A stretch of DNA of 41,903 bases from assembly GCF_003865405.1 (NCBI RefSeq), contig NZ_RQVQ01000024.1:1-41903 (forward strand), written 5' to 3'. Source of the DNA: Paenimyroides tangerinum. Lineage in GTDB: Bacteria; Bacteroidota; Bacteroidia; Flavobacteriales; Flavobacteriaceae. Positions 25,093 to 36,846 of this stretch are shown one piece after another. The position numbers and the translations under genes were made by a program. The notes under the pieces are model-generated. The model was not told the DNA's origin. It was given only the letters and a program-made list of their open reading frames with translations, and searched no databases. Every line of letters starts with the position of its first letter. The first letter of the stretch is position 1.

Positions 25093-25329
25093 ATGGGAAA
25101 AAAAATCTTGGGCATTTTGTTTATAGTTATAGTCAGTTTATCAACTGTAATTACAGTACTTTTTATACCGTCCTCGATTCTTAGTTTCATAAAACACGCT
25201 ATAGAAAGTGAATCCGCTTATGATCATGGATATCTTTTCGGGAATTTTTTGGGTTTCCTTTTTCTAATTACAATTATAACGCTACTATGGATTTTCGGTT
25301 TACGATGGATCAAGAATCCGAAACCATAA
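25093..25329 (+). CDS. Small two-helix membrane protein, unknown
   Basis: 78 residues with two hydrophobic helices (about 4-25 and 48-68), a polar loop containing SESAYDHGYLFGN, and a basic C-terminus (GLRWIKNPKP). No recognised family. The start is 16 bases after the DUF4139 stop, so the pair probably share a transcript. The ATG at 25093 is the only reasonable start. Confidence 0.65.
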   Translation: MGKKILGILFIVIVSLSTVITVLFIPSSILSFIKHAIESESAYDHGYLFGNFLGFLFLITIITLLWIFGLRWIKNPKP

Positions 25330-25368
25330 TTCATACAGATAATAACAAATTTTCTGCTCGATTTTCAT

Positions 25369-25376
25369 TATTTTTG
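25369..25376 (+). promoter_or_regulatory. Promoter -7 box for metG
   Basis: TATTTTTG, 21 bases before the metG ATG at 25398; TAnnTTTG type with no clear -33 element. Confidence 0.4.
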
Positions 25377-25397
25377 TAGTTTGAAAATAACCGAATT

Positions 25398-27458
25398 ATG
25401 ATTCAAGATCCTAAAAGATATACCATTACTGCGGCACTTCCGTACACAAATGGACCTATACATATTGGGCATTTAGCAGGAGTTTACGTTCCAGCAGATA
25501 TTTATGCTCGTTTTTTACGTCAACAAAATAAAGATGTAGCTTTCATTTGTGGTTCTGACGAGCACGGTGTTGCTATTTCTATGAAAGCAAAAAAAGAAGG
25601 AATTACGCCACAACAAGTTATTGATAAATACAACAAAATCATCAGCGATTCATTTGCTGAATTTGGAATTTCGTTCGATAACTATTCACGTACTTCAGCT
25701 AAAATTCACCACGATACAGCTTCTGAATTTTTCAAGAAATTGTATGACGAAGGTAAATTTATTGAAGAAGTTACAGAGCAATTATACGATGCAGAAGCAG
25801 ATCAGTTTTTAGCTGATCGTTTTGTTACTGGAACTTGTCCTAAATGTAACAGCGAAGGTGCTTACGGAGATCAGTGCGAAAAATGTGGAACTTCATTAAA
25901 CGCAACAGATTTAATCAATCCTAAATCTACGATTACAGGTTCAATTCCAGTTTTAAAAGCTACAAAGCATTGGTTTTTACCTTTAGATCAATACGATACT
26001 TTTTTACGTGAATGGATTGTTGAAGGTCATAAAAACGATTGGAAACCGAATGTTTACGGACAAGTTAAATCTTGGTTAGATGATGGTTTAAGACCTCGTG
26101 CGGTAACTCGCGATTTAGATTGGGGAATTGATGTACCGGTTGAAGGAGCTGAAGGAAAAAAATTATATGTTTGGTTTGATGCGCCTATTGGTTACATCTC
26201 ATCAACTAAAGAATGGGCAGCTCGCGAAGGTAAAGATTGGGAACCTTATTGGAAAGATCAAGATACCAAATTGGTTCACTTTATCGGAAAAGATAATATC
26301 GTTTTCCACTGTATTATTTTCCCAGCGATGTTGAAAGCAGAAGGAAGTTATATTTTACCAGATAATGTTCCAGCAAACGAATTCTTGAATTTAGAAGGAA
26401 ATAAATTATCGACTTCTAAAAACTGGGCAGTTTGGTTGAATGAATATTTGGTAGATTTCCCAGAAAAACAAGATGTTTTACGTTACGCATTAACTTCAAA
26501 CGCACCTGAAACTAAAGATAACGACTTTACATGGAAAGATTTCCAAGCAAGAAACAACAACGAGTTGGTTGCTATTTTCGGAAACTTTATCAACCGTGTG
26601 GTAGTTTTATCTAACAAATATTATAACGGAGTAATTCCTGAACCAAATGCTTTAACAGAAGTTGATAAACAAACCTTAGCGGAATTAAAAGCATATCCAG
26701 CGGTTATTTCAAGTTCTATTGAGCGTTACCGATTCCGTGAAGCGTTAAGCGAACTGATGAATGTAGCACGTTTAGGAAATAAATATTTAGCTGATGAAGA
26801 ACCTTGGAAGTTAATTAAAACTGATGAAGAACGCGTAAAAACGCAAATGTATGTAGCTTTACAAATTGCTGCAGCTTTATCTACATTAGCAGAGCCTTTT
26901 TTACCATTCTCTGCAGCTAAACTTAAAAACATGTTGAATATTTCTGAGCCTATTGCTTGGAGTAAAGTTTCTGAAACTTCGAATCTAATTCCAGCAGGTC
27001 ACCAAATCGGTCAAGCCGAATTATTATTCGCAAAAATTGAAGATGAAGAAATTCAAAAACAAATAGATAAATTGGAAGCAACGAAAGCAGCAAACGCGGC
27101 AGAAGCAAAGCAAGCTGAACCGCAAAAGGAAACAGCTCAGTTTGAAGATTTCGCTAAAATTGATTTACGCGTAGGAACAATCATTGAAGCTGAAAAAATG
27201 CCAAAAGCAAACAAGTTATTGGTGTTAAAAGTAGATACAGGAATTGACGTTCGTACGATTGTTTCAGGAATTGCTGAACATTTTACACCAGAAGAAGTTA
27301 TTGGAAAACAAGTTACTGTTTTAGTAAACTTAGCACCAAGAGCTTTACGTGGCGTAAACAGCGAAGGAATGCTTTTACTTACTGAAACTAAAGAAGGAAA
27401 ATTGGTATTTGTAAATCCAGATACAGATGGTGTTTACAATGGAGCAACGATTGGATAG
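25398..27458 (+). CDS. metG: Methionyl-tRNA synthetase
   Basis: 686 residues, class I aminoacyl-tRNA synthetase that charges tRNA(Met) with methionine. HIGH is at 22-25 (PIHIGHLAG); the zinc knuckle [18 protein letters not shown] is near 147-164; the KMSKS loop appears as KLSTS at 336-340, a common variant in MetG. The anticodon-binding helical domain follows (about 390-540), then an Ala/Lys-rich linker and a C-terminal tRNA-binding EMAP-like domain (about 575-686, with [20 protein letters not shown]). It is monocistronic with a shared terminator. Confidence 0.97.
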   Translation: MIQDPKRYTITAALPYTNGPIHIGHLAGVYVPADIYARFLRQQNKDVAFICGSDEHGVAISMKAKKEGITPQQVIDKYNKIISDSFAEFGISFDNYSRTSAKIHHDTASEFFKKLYDEGKFIEEVTEQLYDAEADQFLADRFVTGTCPKCNSEGAYGDQCEKCGTSLNATDLINPKSTITGSIPVLKATKHWFLPLDQYDTFLREWIVEGHKNDWKPNVYGQVKSWLDDGLRPRAVTRDLDWGIDVPVEGAEGKKLYVWFDAPIGYISSTKEWAAREGKDWEPYWKDQDTKLVHFIGKDNIVFHCIIFPAMLKAEGSYILPDNVPANEFLNLEGNKLSTSKNWAVWLNEYLVDFPEKQDVLRYALTSNAPETKDNDFTWKDFQARNNNELVAIFGNFINRVVVLSNKYYNGVIPEPNALTEVDKQTLAELKAYPAVISSSIERYRFREALSELMNVARLGNKYLADEEPWKLIKTDEERVKTQMYVALQIAAALSTLAEPFLPFSAAKLKNMLNISEPIAWSKVSETSNLIPAGHQIGQAELLFAKIEDEEIQKQIDKLEATKAANAAEAKQAEPQKETAQFEDFAKIDLRVGTIIEAEKMPKANKLLVLKVDTGIDVRTIVSGIAEHFTPEEVIGKQVTVLVNLAPRALRGVNSEGMLLLTETKEGKLVFVNPDTDGVYNGATIG

Positions 27459-27474
27459 TTTTAAAAAATTATAT

Positions 27475-27510
27475 AAAAATCCCAACTGAAATAATCAGTT
27501 GGGATTTTTT
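27475..27510. terminator. Bidirectional intrinsic terminator
   Basis: A 15-base stem AAAAATCCCAACTGA with its complement and an AATAA loop, between metG and the convergent gene at 27510. Confidence 0.9.
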
Positions 27511-28352
27511 TAATTGGTAAGTATTACTTCAAATAACAAATCTTTATTAATAGAATTATCTAATATTTCCCATTGACTTCTTTTATAATTAAATTCAAAA
27601 ATTCCATTATTGTTTTTTGATTCTTCTCTCCAAATTAGCGGAAAGCATCCATTTTCTTTTAAATTATGATCATTTATAATCCATTCTACAGCAATAAAAA
27701 ATCCTTCTGAAGGAACTTTTATATTGTATTCCTCGAGTTGAATTGATGAAATAGAATATGACTTTCTACCTTTGCCAATTTTATTTGCTTTTCCTGTTTC
27801 TACAATTATATCTTCATCATTAATTAATTGATTTGGCTTACCATCTTTACTGTCAAATATTTTTATTTTAAAATTCACATTATCTTTATAACTTGTTGTT
27901 AGAATACTCAACTTTTTTAAAAAACAAATTTCTGTGTTTTTATCAAGATTAATTTGCTTAGCAATTAAATATGGTTCAGAATATTTCCCTATATAACCAG
28001 AAATTACATTTTCATTATTGACATTCCCAATCTTAATTTCTTTAGTTCCTAGTCGTGGAATGATAATTATTTCCTCTAAAGTTTCTGCCTTATCTTCTAA
28101 AAAAATAACAGTGTTTTCTAAATTTGTTTCAATCGTTTCATAACCAATAGATTCAATTATAAAAGTTTCTTTTTTGAATTCTTCAGGAATTACAAAACTT
28201 CCATCGCTTTCAGAATTGATTTTGAAAGTTCCTTTATCATTATAAATAGAAGCATAAGCAATTGGATTTTCAGTTGCTTTATCTTTGAGATAAAAGGTTT
28301 GTTGCGCTAACGCCGATACAGACAGAAATAAGAAAAATAGGATTGGTTTCAT
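27510..28352 (-). CDS. Secreted protein with a carboxypeptidase-regulatory-like domain
   Basis: 280 residues with a signal peptide (LSVSALAQ, cleavage near 16). Residues about 18-90 are a carboxypeptidase-D-regulatory-like domain: FYLKDKATENPIAYASIYND, then GTFKINSESDGSFVIPE and FIIESIGYETIE. The remaining C-terminal part (about 95-280) is beta-rich with a Trp-containing segment (FFIAVEWIINDH) and no catalytic motif that I recognise. Many Bacteroidota have such stand-alone proteins whose role is unknown. It follows the DUF2891 gene by 37 bases and may be co-transcribed. Confidence 0.75.
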   Translation of the reverse strand: MKPILFFLFLSVSALAQQTFYLKDKATENPIAYASIYNDKGTFKINSESDGSFVIPEEFKKETFIIESIGYETIETNLENTVIFLEDKAETLEEIIIIPRLGTKEIKIGNVNNENVISGYIGKYSEPYLIAKQINLDKNTEICFLKKLSILTTSYKDNVNFKIKIFDSKDGKPNQLINDEDIIVETGKANKIGKGRKSYSISSIQLEEYNIKVPSEGFFIAVEWIINDHNLKENGCFPLIWREESKNNNGIFEFNYKRSQWEILDNSINKDLLFEVILTN

Positions 28353-28389
28353 GATTTTAATTTTTAAACATTGAACATTAAACTAAAAC

Positions 28390-29487
28390 CTATTGCGCAT
28401 CCAAAGCTTGTAAAGCAAAACTTCCCAACCAATGACTTCCCATATAATCGTCATTTGAAATATTCGGAAAAGCCACATTAAAATGTTTCTCTGCTATTGG
28501 TTTTAAATGATTCAATTCAGGTAGTTTTTTTGCTATTTGAAACAAACAAGTAGCTCTACTGAAATTTAATCCATCTAAATGAACCAAATGCCCATCAGTT
28601 CTGTCTGAAACTTTTCCTACTTCTAAATCAAAATTTTTATCGAACAATTGTGGTAAGAATCCGTTTAACCAAGTTTTATATTCGGCTGTTGGTAAAACTT
28701 TACTCATTAACCAAGCTTCTTGCAAACAAGGCGATAGAAAATCGTGACCACTTGGCTCAAAAACAATCGGACAGTTTTTATCATTCATAAAAAGTGCTTT
28801 TGCTTTAGATTCAATGGCTTCTTTAAGTTTTGTATTTCCAACCGTTTCAGCATATTCTAAACTCAAAGCCATTCCAAAAGCTGTATTATCGTGTGTTCCG
28901 GTTCTAATTGGATAATTTAATTTTGGAAGATATTCTAAATAACGTTCTGTAAAAACCGTTTCCAAAGGTTGTAAGTTTTTGTACCATTGTTGTGCTTTTG
29001 GATTATCTTTCCAAGTATAAAGTTCTTCTTGAAGCTTAAAATACCAAGCCCAACCATAGGTTCGTTCAAAAGTTTTGTTATGTGGTTCATCGAAGAATGC
29101 TTTTTCTATAGCAACATTTTCTGGAGTAAAAACTCGAGTTAACAACGAATCGATTTGTCCGTTTTTATCCAATTCTGGGAATTGTTTCCAAAGCTTTACA
29201 ACCGACCAATAGCCGTGTGCTGATGAATGCCAATCGAAACATCCGTAAAAAATGGGCCGCAATTGTTTTGGAGATTTTAGTTCTGCATCAGAAGCTAGAA
29301 CTTGTCCTAACTTATTCGGATATTCAACTTCCAAACAATGCAAAGGCAGTTCAATTATTTTTTTAGCTTCAGCTAATTCCAACTTTAAATTAGAAGTCGA
29401 TGAAACTTCAACTCCTTCAATAACTTCCTTATTTTGACAGGCAATAAAAAAACCTGAAATCAATAACACAGAAATAATATTTTTCAT
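28390..29487 (-). CDS. DUF2891 lipoprotein
   Basis: 365 residues with a lipoprotein signal peptide (LISGFFIAC, Cys17) and a DUF2891 domain filling the rest. Characteristic pieces are FYGCFDWHSSAHGYW near 85, RTYGWAWYFKLQEEL near 145, RTGTHDNTAFGMALSLEYA near 195, FEPSGHDFLSPCLQEAW near 245, and DGHLVHLDGLNFSRA near 300. The alternating Trp/His-rich helices recall an alpha/alpha-toroid, but the biochemical function of DUF2891 is not known. It has no operon partner upstream and lies after the atpC terminator. Confidence 0.88.
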   Translation of the reverse strand: MKNIISVLLISGFFIACQNKEVIEGVEVSSTSNLKLELAEAKKIIELPLHCLEVEYPNKLGQVLASDAELKSPKQLRPIFYGCFDWHSSAHGYWSVVKLWKQFPELDKNGQIDSLLTRVFTPENVAIEKAFFDEPHNKTFERTYGWAWYFKLQEELYTWKDNPKAQQWYKNLQPLETVFTERYLEYLPKLNYPIRTGTHDNTAFGMALSLEYAETVGNTKLKEAIESKAKALFMNDKNCPIVFEPSGHDFLSPCLQEAWLMSKVLPTAEYKTWLNGFLPQLFDKNFDLEVGKVSDRTDGHLVHLDGLNFSRATCLFQIAKKLPELNHLKPIAEKHFNVAFPNISNDDYMGSHWLGSFALQALDAQ

Positions 29488-29544
29488 AATAGAAAAGTTT
29501 TTCTAAAGATAAACAAAATCATAAATATTAAAATAATTGAGATT

Positions 29545-29580
29545 AAAAAAGCCCCGAATAGAAAATACTATTCGGGGCTT
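29545..29580 (-). terminator. Terminator after atpC
   Basis: AAGCCCCGAATAG pairs with CTATTCGGGGCTT around a 6-base loop; the A run at 29545-29550 gives a U tract on the minus strand. It ends the atpD-atpC message. Confidence 0.9.
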
Positions 29581-29600
29581 ATATTAAGAATTGCTTCTTA

Positions 29601-29882
29601 TTAGTTTGCTAAGATATTAATCTTATTATCTTTTAATTCTAGAGTTCCAAAGTCGATTGGTAAATAGTATGTGTTAGCATCTATTTTCTCGAATTTACTT
29701 TCGAATTGTGGAGCAAATGATAAGTTGTTTCCAACGATTTTGATATTTCCTTTAGCTAATAAAGAAACGATCGGCGCGTGGTTTGACAACATTTGAAACT
29801 CACCATCTATACCAGGAACAGAAACCGAAGTAACTTCTCCTGTAAATAATGTTGCTTCTGGCGATACTATTTCTAAAATCAT
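29601..29882 (-). CDS. atpC: F-type ATP synthase epsilon subunit (short form)
   Basis: 93 residues, matching only the N-terminal beta-sandwich of the epsilon subunit: EIVSPEATLFTGEVTSVSVP, then GIDGEFQMLSNHAPIVSLLAKG and GTLELKDNKINILAN at the end. The C-terminal two-helix domain that inhibits the enzyme in E. coli is absent, as in other Bacteroidota. It links the gamma subunit to the c-ring in the membrane rotary ATP synthase. It follows atpD by 48 bases. Confidence 0.95.
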   Translation of the reverse strand: MILEIVSPEATLFTGEVTSVSVPGIDGEFQMLSNHAPIVSLLAKGNIKIVGNNLSFAPQFESKFEKIDANTYYLPIDFGTLELKDNKINILAN

Positions 29883-29930
29883 AGTTTACAAATTTTACTA
29901 TTAATCTTGCAAAAGCAAGTTTAAAAGTGA

Positions 29931-31750
<1,820 letters not shown>

Positions 31751-32758
31751 TTACCTACACCACCAAAATCCGGAAAACAATTTAAAATCATGATCAAATT
31801 CATAATCTCTTTTCTTATCATCCACATAAGTTGAAACAATAAAAAGTTCTTCTCTCATTTTATTTGTTTGATTGATGTCTTTAAAATTTGAATAATCCGT
31901 AAATAAATTCAACCGATATACCCCTTTAAAATTTACCGCACCACAATAACTGGGGTAATCATTTCGTTGAGTTCGGAACATATTATCATAAATCAATCCT
32001 ACATCTCGTGGATAAATATTCCCTTTTTTAACTTCATCTAATAGAATCTTATGATATAACTTATATGAACAATCATTATGCACAAACATTACTAACGACC
32101 ATTCTTGAGCTAAACCTTTTTCATTTGAATTCATATAAAAAAGATTTTTAGCATCTTTTCTTTGTTCATAAAGATCCAGATGAGGTTTGTTGATTTCTTT
32201 AAAAATAGTGCTATCAGAAATACCTAACAAACGTTCCCCTGGGAATCCTTTTGCTAAAGTAAGATATATTAGTTTATCGGTTGTTTTTAAAATATTGATT
32301 TGATAATTGTTTTGACTTTTCGTTTTTTGATCTTGAATAGCCATTTTATAAATTTGATCTAAATAATTAAAATTAATTTTAGAGAGATAATTTTTTCGCT
32401 TTTCATTATATAAGATTTTCAATTTTTTATCATTTGATAACTGAGGTAAAACTTTTGCAAACAAAGGATAGTTTTTAAGATGTTCTAACTTCAAACCGTA
32501 TTCAAAAGCCTGTTCGATATATTTTTGATAGGGTTTATCAGAGAAAATCGAGATTTGAGCTGCATTCACTAAATCTTTAACGAAAATATAATCATAAGCC
32601 CCAAAAACCTTATCATAATAATAAAGTGCACTATCTGTCTGACTTTGCAAAAAAAATAATTCTTCCGCTTTATTGATATCCTTATGATACTGAATGTAAT
32701 CTTTTTCTTGAGCAATTGCGGTTAAACTAAAAAAGAAAAAAAATATGATATTTCGCAT
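31751..32758 (-). CDS. Secreted protein with a DUF6624-like C-terminal part
   Basis: 335 residues with a signal peptide (FFFSLTAIAQ, cleavage near 16), then a helical region (about 20-150) resembling short TPR-like helices (AEELFFLQSQTDSALYYYDK). The C-terminal half carries LAKGFPGERLLG, VMFVHNDCSYKLYHKILLDE, VKKGNIYPRDVGLIYDNMFR and a YCGAV segment. That spacing (Gly-Phe-Pro, His-x-x, Leu-x-x-Gly-x-x-x-x-Asp, Asp-x-x, Tyr-Cys-Gly) resembles DUF6624 proteins of Bacteroidota, but divergent. Function unknown. It lies in AT-rich DNA between conserved housekeeping blocks, with a similar hypothetical gene upstream. Confidence 0.7.
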   Translation of the reverse strand: MRNIIFFFFFSLTAIAQEKDYIQYHKDINKAEELFFLQSQTDSALYYYDKVFGAYDYIFVKDLVNAAQISIFSDKPYQKYIEQAFEYGLKLEHLKNYPLFAKVLPQLSNDKKLKILYNEKRKNYLSKINFNYLDQIYKMAIQDQKTKSQNNYQINILKTTDKLIYLTLAKGFPGERLLGISDSTIFKEINKPHLDLYEQRKDAKNLFYMNSNEKGLAQEWSLVMFVHNDCSYKLYHKILLDEVKKGNIYPRDVGLIYDNMFRTQRNDYPSYCGAVNFKGVYRLNLFTDYSNFKDINQTNKMREELFIVSTYVDDKKRDYEFDHDFKLFSGFWWCR

Positions 32759-32861
32759 AGTTGAAATTTAATTTAAAAACTCCACAAAACAGGTTAAAAA
32801 AATCACCTCAATTTTATTAAATAAAACTAGCTCATAGTTATTAACAATCTAATTTAAATTT

Positions 32862-33065
32862 TTACAAAGAAAAGAGAACTACTCCTTTTGGACACATAAA
32901 ACTATATTTGTGAGTATCAACATCAAAAATCACATAATACATACCATCATATATTTTTCCATCAACAAAACACATGGTTCCATATTCATTTCTTGCAATT
33001 TTTTTTAAACCCAAGAAATTTCTAAAACTAGGGTTATCAACTCTAAATAAATTAAATTTTTTCAT
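32862..33065 (-). CDS. Small hypothetical protein
   Basis: 67 residues from the ATG at 33065 (MKKFNLFRVDNPSF); an earlier ATG at 33098 adds 11 residues and is less likely. No signal peptide. The protein is short, with aromatic beta-like strands (GMYYVIFDVDTHKYSFMCP). I do not recognise it, and it could be a remnant or a real small gene. It is 103 bases upstream of the DUF6624-like gene on the same strand. Confidence 0.5.
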   Translation of the reverse strand: MKKFNLFRVDNPSFRNFLGLKKIARNEYGTMCFVDGKIYDGMYYVIFDVDTHKYSFMCPKGVVLFSL

Positions 33066-33298
33066 AAATAAACCATATTTAATTAAAAAAATATTCAATA
33101 ATTAACTTTTAGCATTATAATTAGAAAATACAAATTTAAGTAAATTAAATTAACAATTTTAATAAATAATAACAATAAATTAAGTTAAAAAAATATATTT
33201 AAAAACAAAACAAGATTTCATAAGATAAAACAGATATAAAAAGTAAAAAAGAGATAACCATAAAAAAGAATACAAAGAATTATAGAATTTGAAAAATA

Positions 33299-33335
33299 AA
33301 AAATAGGATTACCTTTTTAAGATAATCCTATTTTT
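33299..33335 (-). terminator. Terminator after glmS
   Basis: AAAAATAGGATTA pairs with TAATCCTATTTTT with an 11-base loop, 20 bases past the glmS stop on the minus strand. The rest of the gap (33099-33298) is extremely AT-rich and holds nothing I can name. Confidence 0.8.
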
Positions 33336-33354
33336 ATATATAATTTATTACAAT

Positions 33355-35202
33355 CTATTCAACCGTAACAGATTTAGCTAAATTTCTTGGCTGATCCACA
33401 TTACATTCTCTCATTACCGCAATATGGTAAGACAATAACTGTAAAGGAATTGTAGCAATAATTGAAGTTAAGGCCTCTGTAGATTCAGGCATTTCGATGA
33501 TATGGTCAGCTAATGCTTTTACTTGCGTATCACCTTTAGAAACCACAGCAATGATTTTTCCACTACGAGCTTTAATCTCTTGAATATTACTTACTACTTT
33601 ATCGTAATGATTTTGATTTGGAGCAATTACAATAACTGGCATTTGTTCATCAATCAATGCGATTGGACCGTGTTTCATTTCTGCAGCCGGATATCCTTCT
33701 GCGTGGATGTAAGAAATCTCTTTTAATTTTAAAGCACCTTCTAATGCAACTGGATAATTAAATCCTCTTCCTAAATATAAACAGTTTGTTGAATCTTTAT
33801 AGATCTCAGCAATTTTGATAATGTTTGCATCCTCTTTTAAAGCTTCTTCAACTTTTTCTGGAATCAATTCTAATTCTAATAAATTACGTAAATATTCAGA
33901 TTTAGACATAGTCCCTTTAGCTTCAGCTAATCTTAACGCGATCAAAGCTAAAACAGTAATTTGTGTTGTAAATGCTTTTGTTGAAGCAACTCCGATTTCC
34001 GGTCCAGCATGTGTATATGCACCAGCATGAGTTTCTCTAGAAATAGAAGAACCAACAACATTACAAACACCAAATACGAATGCCCCTTTTTCTTTAGCTA
34101 ATTTAATAGCTGCTAAAGTGTCTGCAGTTTCTCCAGATTGCGAAATTGCAATAACAACATCGTCTTCATTGATGATTGGGTTTCTATAACGGAATTCAGA
34201 TGCGTATTCAACTTCAACAGGAATACGAGCAAACTCTTCAATCATATATTCACCAACTAAACCTGCATGCCAAGAAGTTCCACAAGCAACAACAATAATA
34301 CGTTTTGCATTTGTGAATTTTTGAAGATTATCTTCAATTCCAGCCATTTTGATTAAACCTTTATCAGATAATAATCTACCACGGAATGTATCTTTAATTA
34401 CAGCCGGTTGTTCGTGAATTTCTTTTAACATGAAATGCTCGTAACCACCTTTTTCGATCTGCTCTAAATTTAACTGTAATTCTTGAACATATGGACTAAC
34501 CAATTCGTCATCTTTAATTTTACGAATTTTGATTGGTTTATGTAAACGAATAATTGCCATTTCTTCATCTTCCAAATAGATGGCGTTATTTGTATATTCA
34601 ATAAAAGGAGAAGCATCTGAAGCTACGAAATATTCACCATCACCAACTCCAATTGCTAATGGACTTCCTAAACGAGCCGCAACAATTTCGTTTGGCTTTT
34701 TAATATCCATTACACAAATTGCATAAGCACCAATAACTTGGTTTAACGCAACCTGAACAGCTTTTCCTAATTTTAAATTATTTGTCTTTTGAACATCTTC
34801 AATTAAATTAACCAATACTTCAGTATCTGTATCCGACTTAAAAGTATAACCTCTTTTGATTAACTCTTGTTTTAATGGTTCGTAGTTTTCGATGATTCCG
34901 TTGTGAATAATAACCAATTCACCAGAATTTGAAAAATGGGGATGTGAATTTACGTCATTCGGAACACCGTGAGTTGCCCAACGTGTATGTCCAATTCCCA
35001 TAGAACCCTTTAAAGTACCTTCAGCTTCAGCTCTTAATTCTAAGTCAGAAACCTTACCTTTTGTTTTACTTGAAATAAATTTTTCACCGTTAAATAATGC
35101 TAACCCTGCACTATCATAACCACGGTATTCTAATCTTTTTAATCCTTTAATGATTATTGGATACGCCTCTTTCGCTCCAATGTATCCTACAATTCCACAC
35201 AT
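33355..35202 (-). CDS. glmS: Glucosamine-fructose-6-phosphate aminotransferase (isomerizing)
   Basis: 615 residues; makes glucosamine-6-phosphate from fructose-6-phosphate and glutamine, first step toward UDP-GlcNAc for peptidoglycan and lipid A. The N-terminal glutaminase uses Cys2 (MCGIVGYIG) with GHTRWATHG and the HNGIIENY motif. Two SIS domains follow (CGTSWHAGLVGEYMIEEFA near 305 and YLGRGFNYPVALEGALKLKE near 475) and the enzyme ends LAKSVTVE, the conserved C-terminus. It follows the DUF4270 gene by 3 bases, so the two are coupled. Confidence 0.97.
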   Translation of the reverse strand: MCGIVGYIGAKEAYPIIIKGLKRLEYRGYDSAGLALFNGEKFISSKTKGKVSDLELRAEAEGTLKGSMGIGHTRWATHGVPNDVNSHPHFSNSGELVIIHNGIIENYEPLKQELIKRGYTFKSDTDTEVLVNLIEDVQKTNNLKLGKAVQVALNQVIGAYAICVMDIKKPNEIVAARLGSPLAIGVGDGEYFVASDASPFIEYTNNAIYLEDEEMAIIRLHKPIKIRKIKDDELVSPYVQELQLNLEQIEKGGYEHFMLKEIHEQPAVIKDTFRGRLLSDKGLIKMAGIEDNLQKFTNAKRIIVVACGTSWHAGLVGEYMIEEFARIPVEVEYASEFRYRNPIINEDDVVIAISQSGETADTLAAIKLAKEKGAFVFGVCNVVGSSISRETHAGAYTHAGPEIGVASTKAFTTQITVLALIALRLAEAKGTMSKSEYLRNLLELELIPEKVEEALKEDANIIKIAEIYKDSTNCLYLGRGFNYPVALEGALKLKEISYIHAEGYPAAEMKHGPIALIDEQMPVIVIAPNQNHYDKVVSNIQEIKARSGKIIAVVSKGDTQVKALADHIIEMPESTEALTSIIATIPLQLLSYHIAVMRECNVDQPRNLAKSVTVE

Positions 35203-35205
35203 GTT

Positions 35206-36834
35206 TTAATTGGTTTTTTTGGTATAAAATAAATCTAATTTCATTCTAGTGTTTACATCAGAGTGGTTGGGTCCGTGCAAAATAGTTCCAAAAGGCGATG
35301 TAACTGAACCTGTTGGTATTTTTGAAATTTTTGTATTGAATGATGTTTTAGGATTCTTCAAAACATTAAATGTACTCAATGAAATGTCATTTGTAACTGC
35401 TAAACCAAGCACAACATTTGTTGAATCTTTCTTGATTAAGTTATTAATGTGATTTGTAACTCTAAAACGGTATTTTATTGTATTATTTTCAGATGAAACA
35501 TCTATAATTCCATTGTATAAATTCTTCACTGGATTCGTTGTTGCATCTGTATTGTAATCAACTATTGTTGTATTGTTTTTGGCATCATAAACAAATAAAC
35601 GATTAGGTTGCAAATCTGAATTATTAGTTTGTAATGTTCTATCAACATAAACTGTTAAAACAGCTTGATTGATTAACCAATCATTTTCTTTGATTACATC
35701 CAATTCATCTGCAACTCCATTCCCATCAGCATCGTTTCCGAAAAGAGAAATTGTAGCAATCGAACCATTATTTCCTTTAATCCACAATGGATTTGAAGCA
35801 TTTGAAACTAAAGCGTCTTTATAATTTTGTGAATTTACATCTTCAATTAAATTAACTGTAGTTGCATAAGCTTTTGCTTCAGGTGAATATCCGATTTTCA
35901 ACTTTAAAGTTTTACGCTCACGTGTTGTGTCAGTACTACTTTTGTCTGCTTTATAAACAATAACAAATTCTCCACCAGAAATATTCAATTGTGCCAAAGC
36001 ATTTTGACTTCCATTTGCTTCAACATTGAAATAAAGTCCTTTAAAATATTCTTTAAGAACATTATTGTTTAATATTGTTTTGTATTTACCATTAGCAAAA
36101 AATGCGTTTTGGAAATAATCATTATCCAAATCTAACCAAATACCTGGTTTTTTACGCTCTTTTACTGTTGGATTATTATTAGAATCATTAATGATTTGTC
36201 CCTCTTTATCATATTTATAAAGAAGAATTTCTTGATCACTTATTTTGAAATTCGTATTCTGAGAAGTTGAAGTCGAATTATTTAAACGTCCACCAGCAAT
36301 TCCTTTTTTATTATTATCAAATAAAGATTTATCTGAAGAATAATATTCTTGAGTATCTAAATTATTATTCGGATCAAAATTTCTTAAAAGATATCCGTTC
36401 TCAAAAAGATTTAAAGTAAACGTACCGTTACCATAAACATTATTTAACTTGTAAGATGTGTTTCCGTCAGAATCAGTATCTTCAATTGAACTATTATATG
36501 GAATATATACATAAACAGAATCGATTACAGGATTGTTACTCACATTTGTAAATTCATTTCCGTTAGTCATTTCTAATTGTGTAACAAAATGTGCCGTTGT
36601 TTTTCCGAAAACAGCATCTTCGTAAACACCTAAATTATTCACAATTAAATTTTTTGTACTAACTTCACCTGTATTCACCATTGAAGCGTTAATATTCTGA
36701 ACCTGATAAGATTCAAAACCAAAACCATCATCTCCAAAAATATCAGATCCAATTTCATTAAAATCGCTATCACATGATTGTGAAAATATAGCGATACTAG
36801 CGATTAAAACTCCAATTAACGATTTTCTTTTCAT
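35206..36834 (-). CDS. DUF4270 lipoprotein
   Basis: 542 residues with a lipoprotein signal peptide (IAIFSQSC, Cys21). Typical DUF4270 sequence follows: SDFNEIGSDIFGDD, then VNNLGVYEDAVFGKTTAHFV near 65, a DNDYFQNAFF segment in the middle, and FGTILHGPNH near the end. The family is common in Flavobacteriaceae and Cytophagales, predicted to be a beta-rich surface lipoprotein; function unknown. It sits between the starch-synthase-like gene and glmS (12 and 3 base gaps), a conserved neighbourhood that suggests a role in envelope sugar supply or polymer handling. Confidence 0.88.
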   Translation of the reverse strand: MKRKSLIGVLIASIAIFSQSCDSDFNEIGSDIFGDDGFGFESYQVQNINASMVNTGEVSTKNLIVNNLGVYEDAVFGKTTAHFVTQLEMTNGNEFTNVSNNPVIDSVYVYIPYNSSIEDTDSDGNTSYKLNNVYGNGTFTLNLFENGYLLRNFDPNNNLDTQEYYSSDKSLFDNNKKGIAGGRLNNSTSTSQNTNFKISDQEILLYKYDKEGQIINDSNNNPTVKERKKPGIWLDLDNDYFQNAFFANGKYKTILNNNVLKEYFKGLYFNVEANGSQNALAQLNISGGEFVIVYKADKSSTDTTRERKTLKLKIGYSPEAKAYATTVNLIEDVNSQNYKDALVSNASNPLWIKGNNGSIATISLFGNDADGNGVADELDVIKENDWLINQAVLTVYVDRTLQTNNSDLQPNRLFVYDAKNNTTIVDYNTDATTNPVKNLYNGIIDVSSENNTIKYRFRVTNHINNLIKKDSTNVVLGLAVTNDISLSTFNVLKNPKTSFNTKISKIPTGSVTSPFGTILHGPNHSDVNTRMKLDLFYTKKTN

Positions 36835-36846
36835 AATTATAATTTC

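Noticed and set aside
25733..27458. KLSTS instead of KMSKS in methionyl-tRNA synthetase as a sign of damage
   Set aside because: This variant is common in functional MetG proteins, and all other motifs are intact.
29601..29882. Short atpC as a truncated gene
   Set aside because: An epsilon subunit with only the N-terminal domain is usual in Bacteroidota; the gene has a normal start, stop and terminator.
33099..33298. AT-rich repeats as a possible replication origin or CRISPR leader
   Set aside because: No regular repeats, no DnaA-box-like pattern and no spacers; just simple A/T-rich sequence before the glmS terminator.
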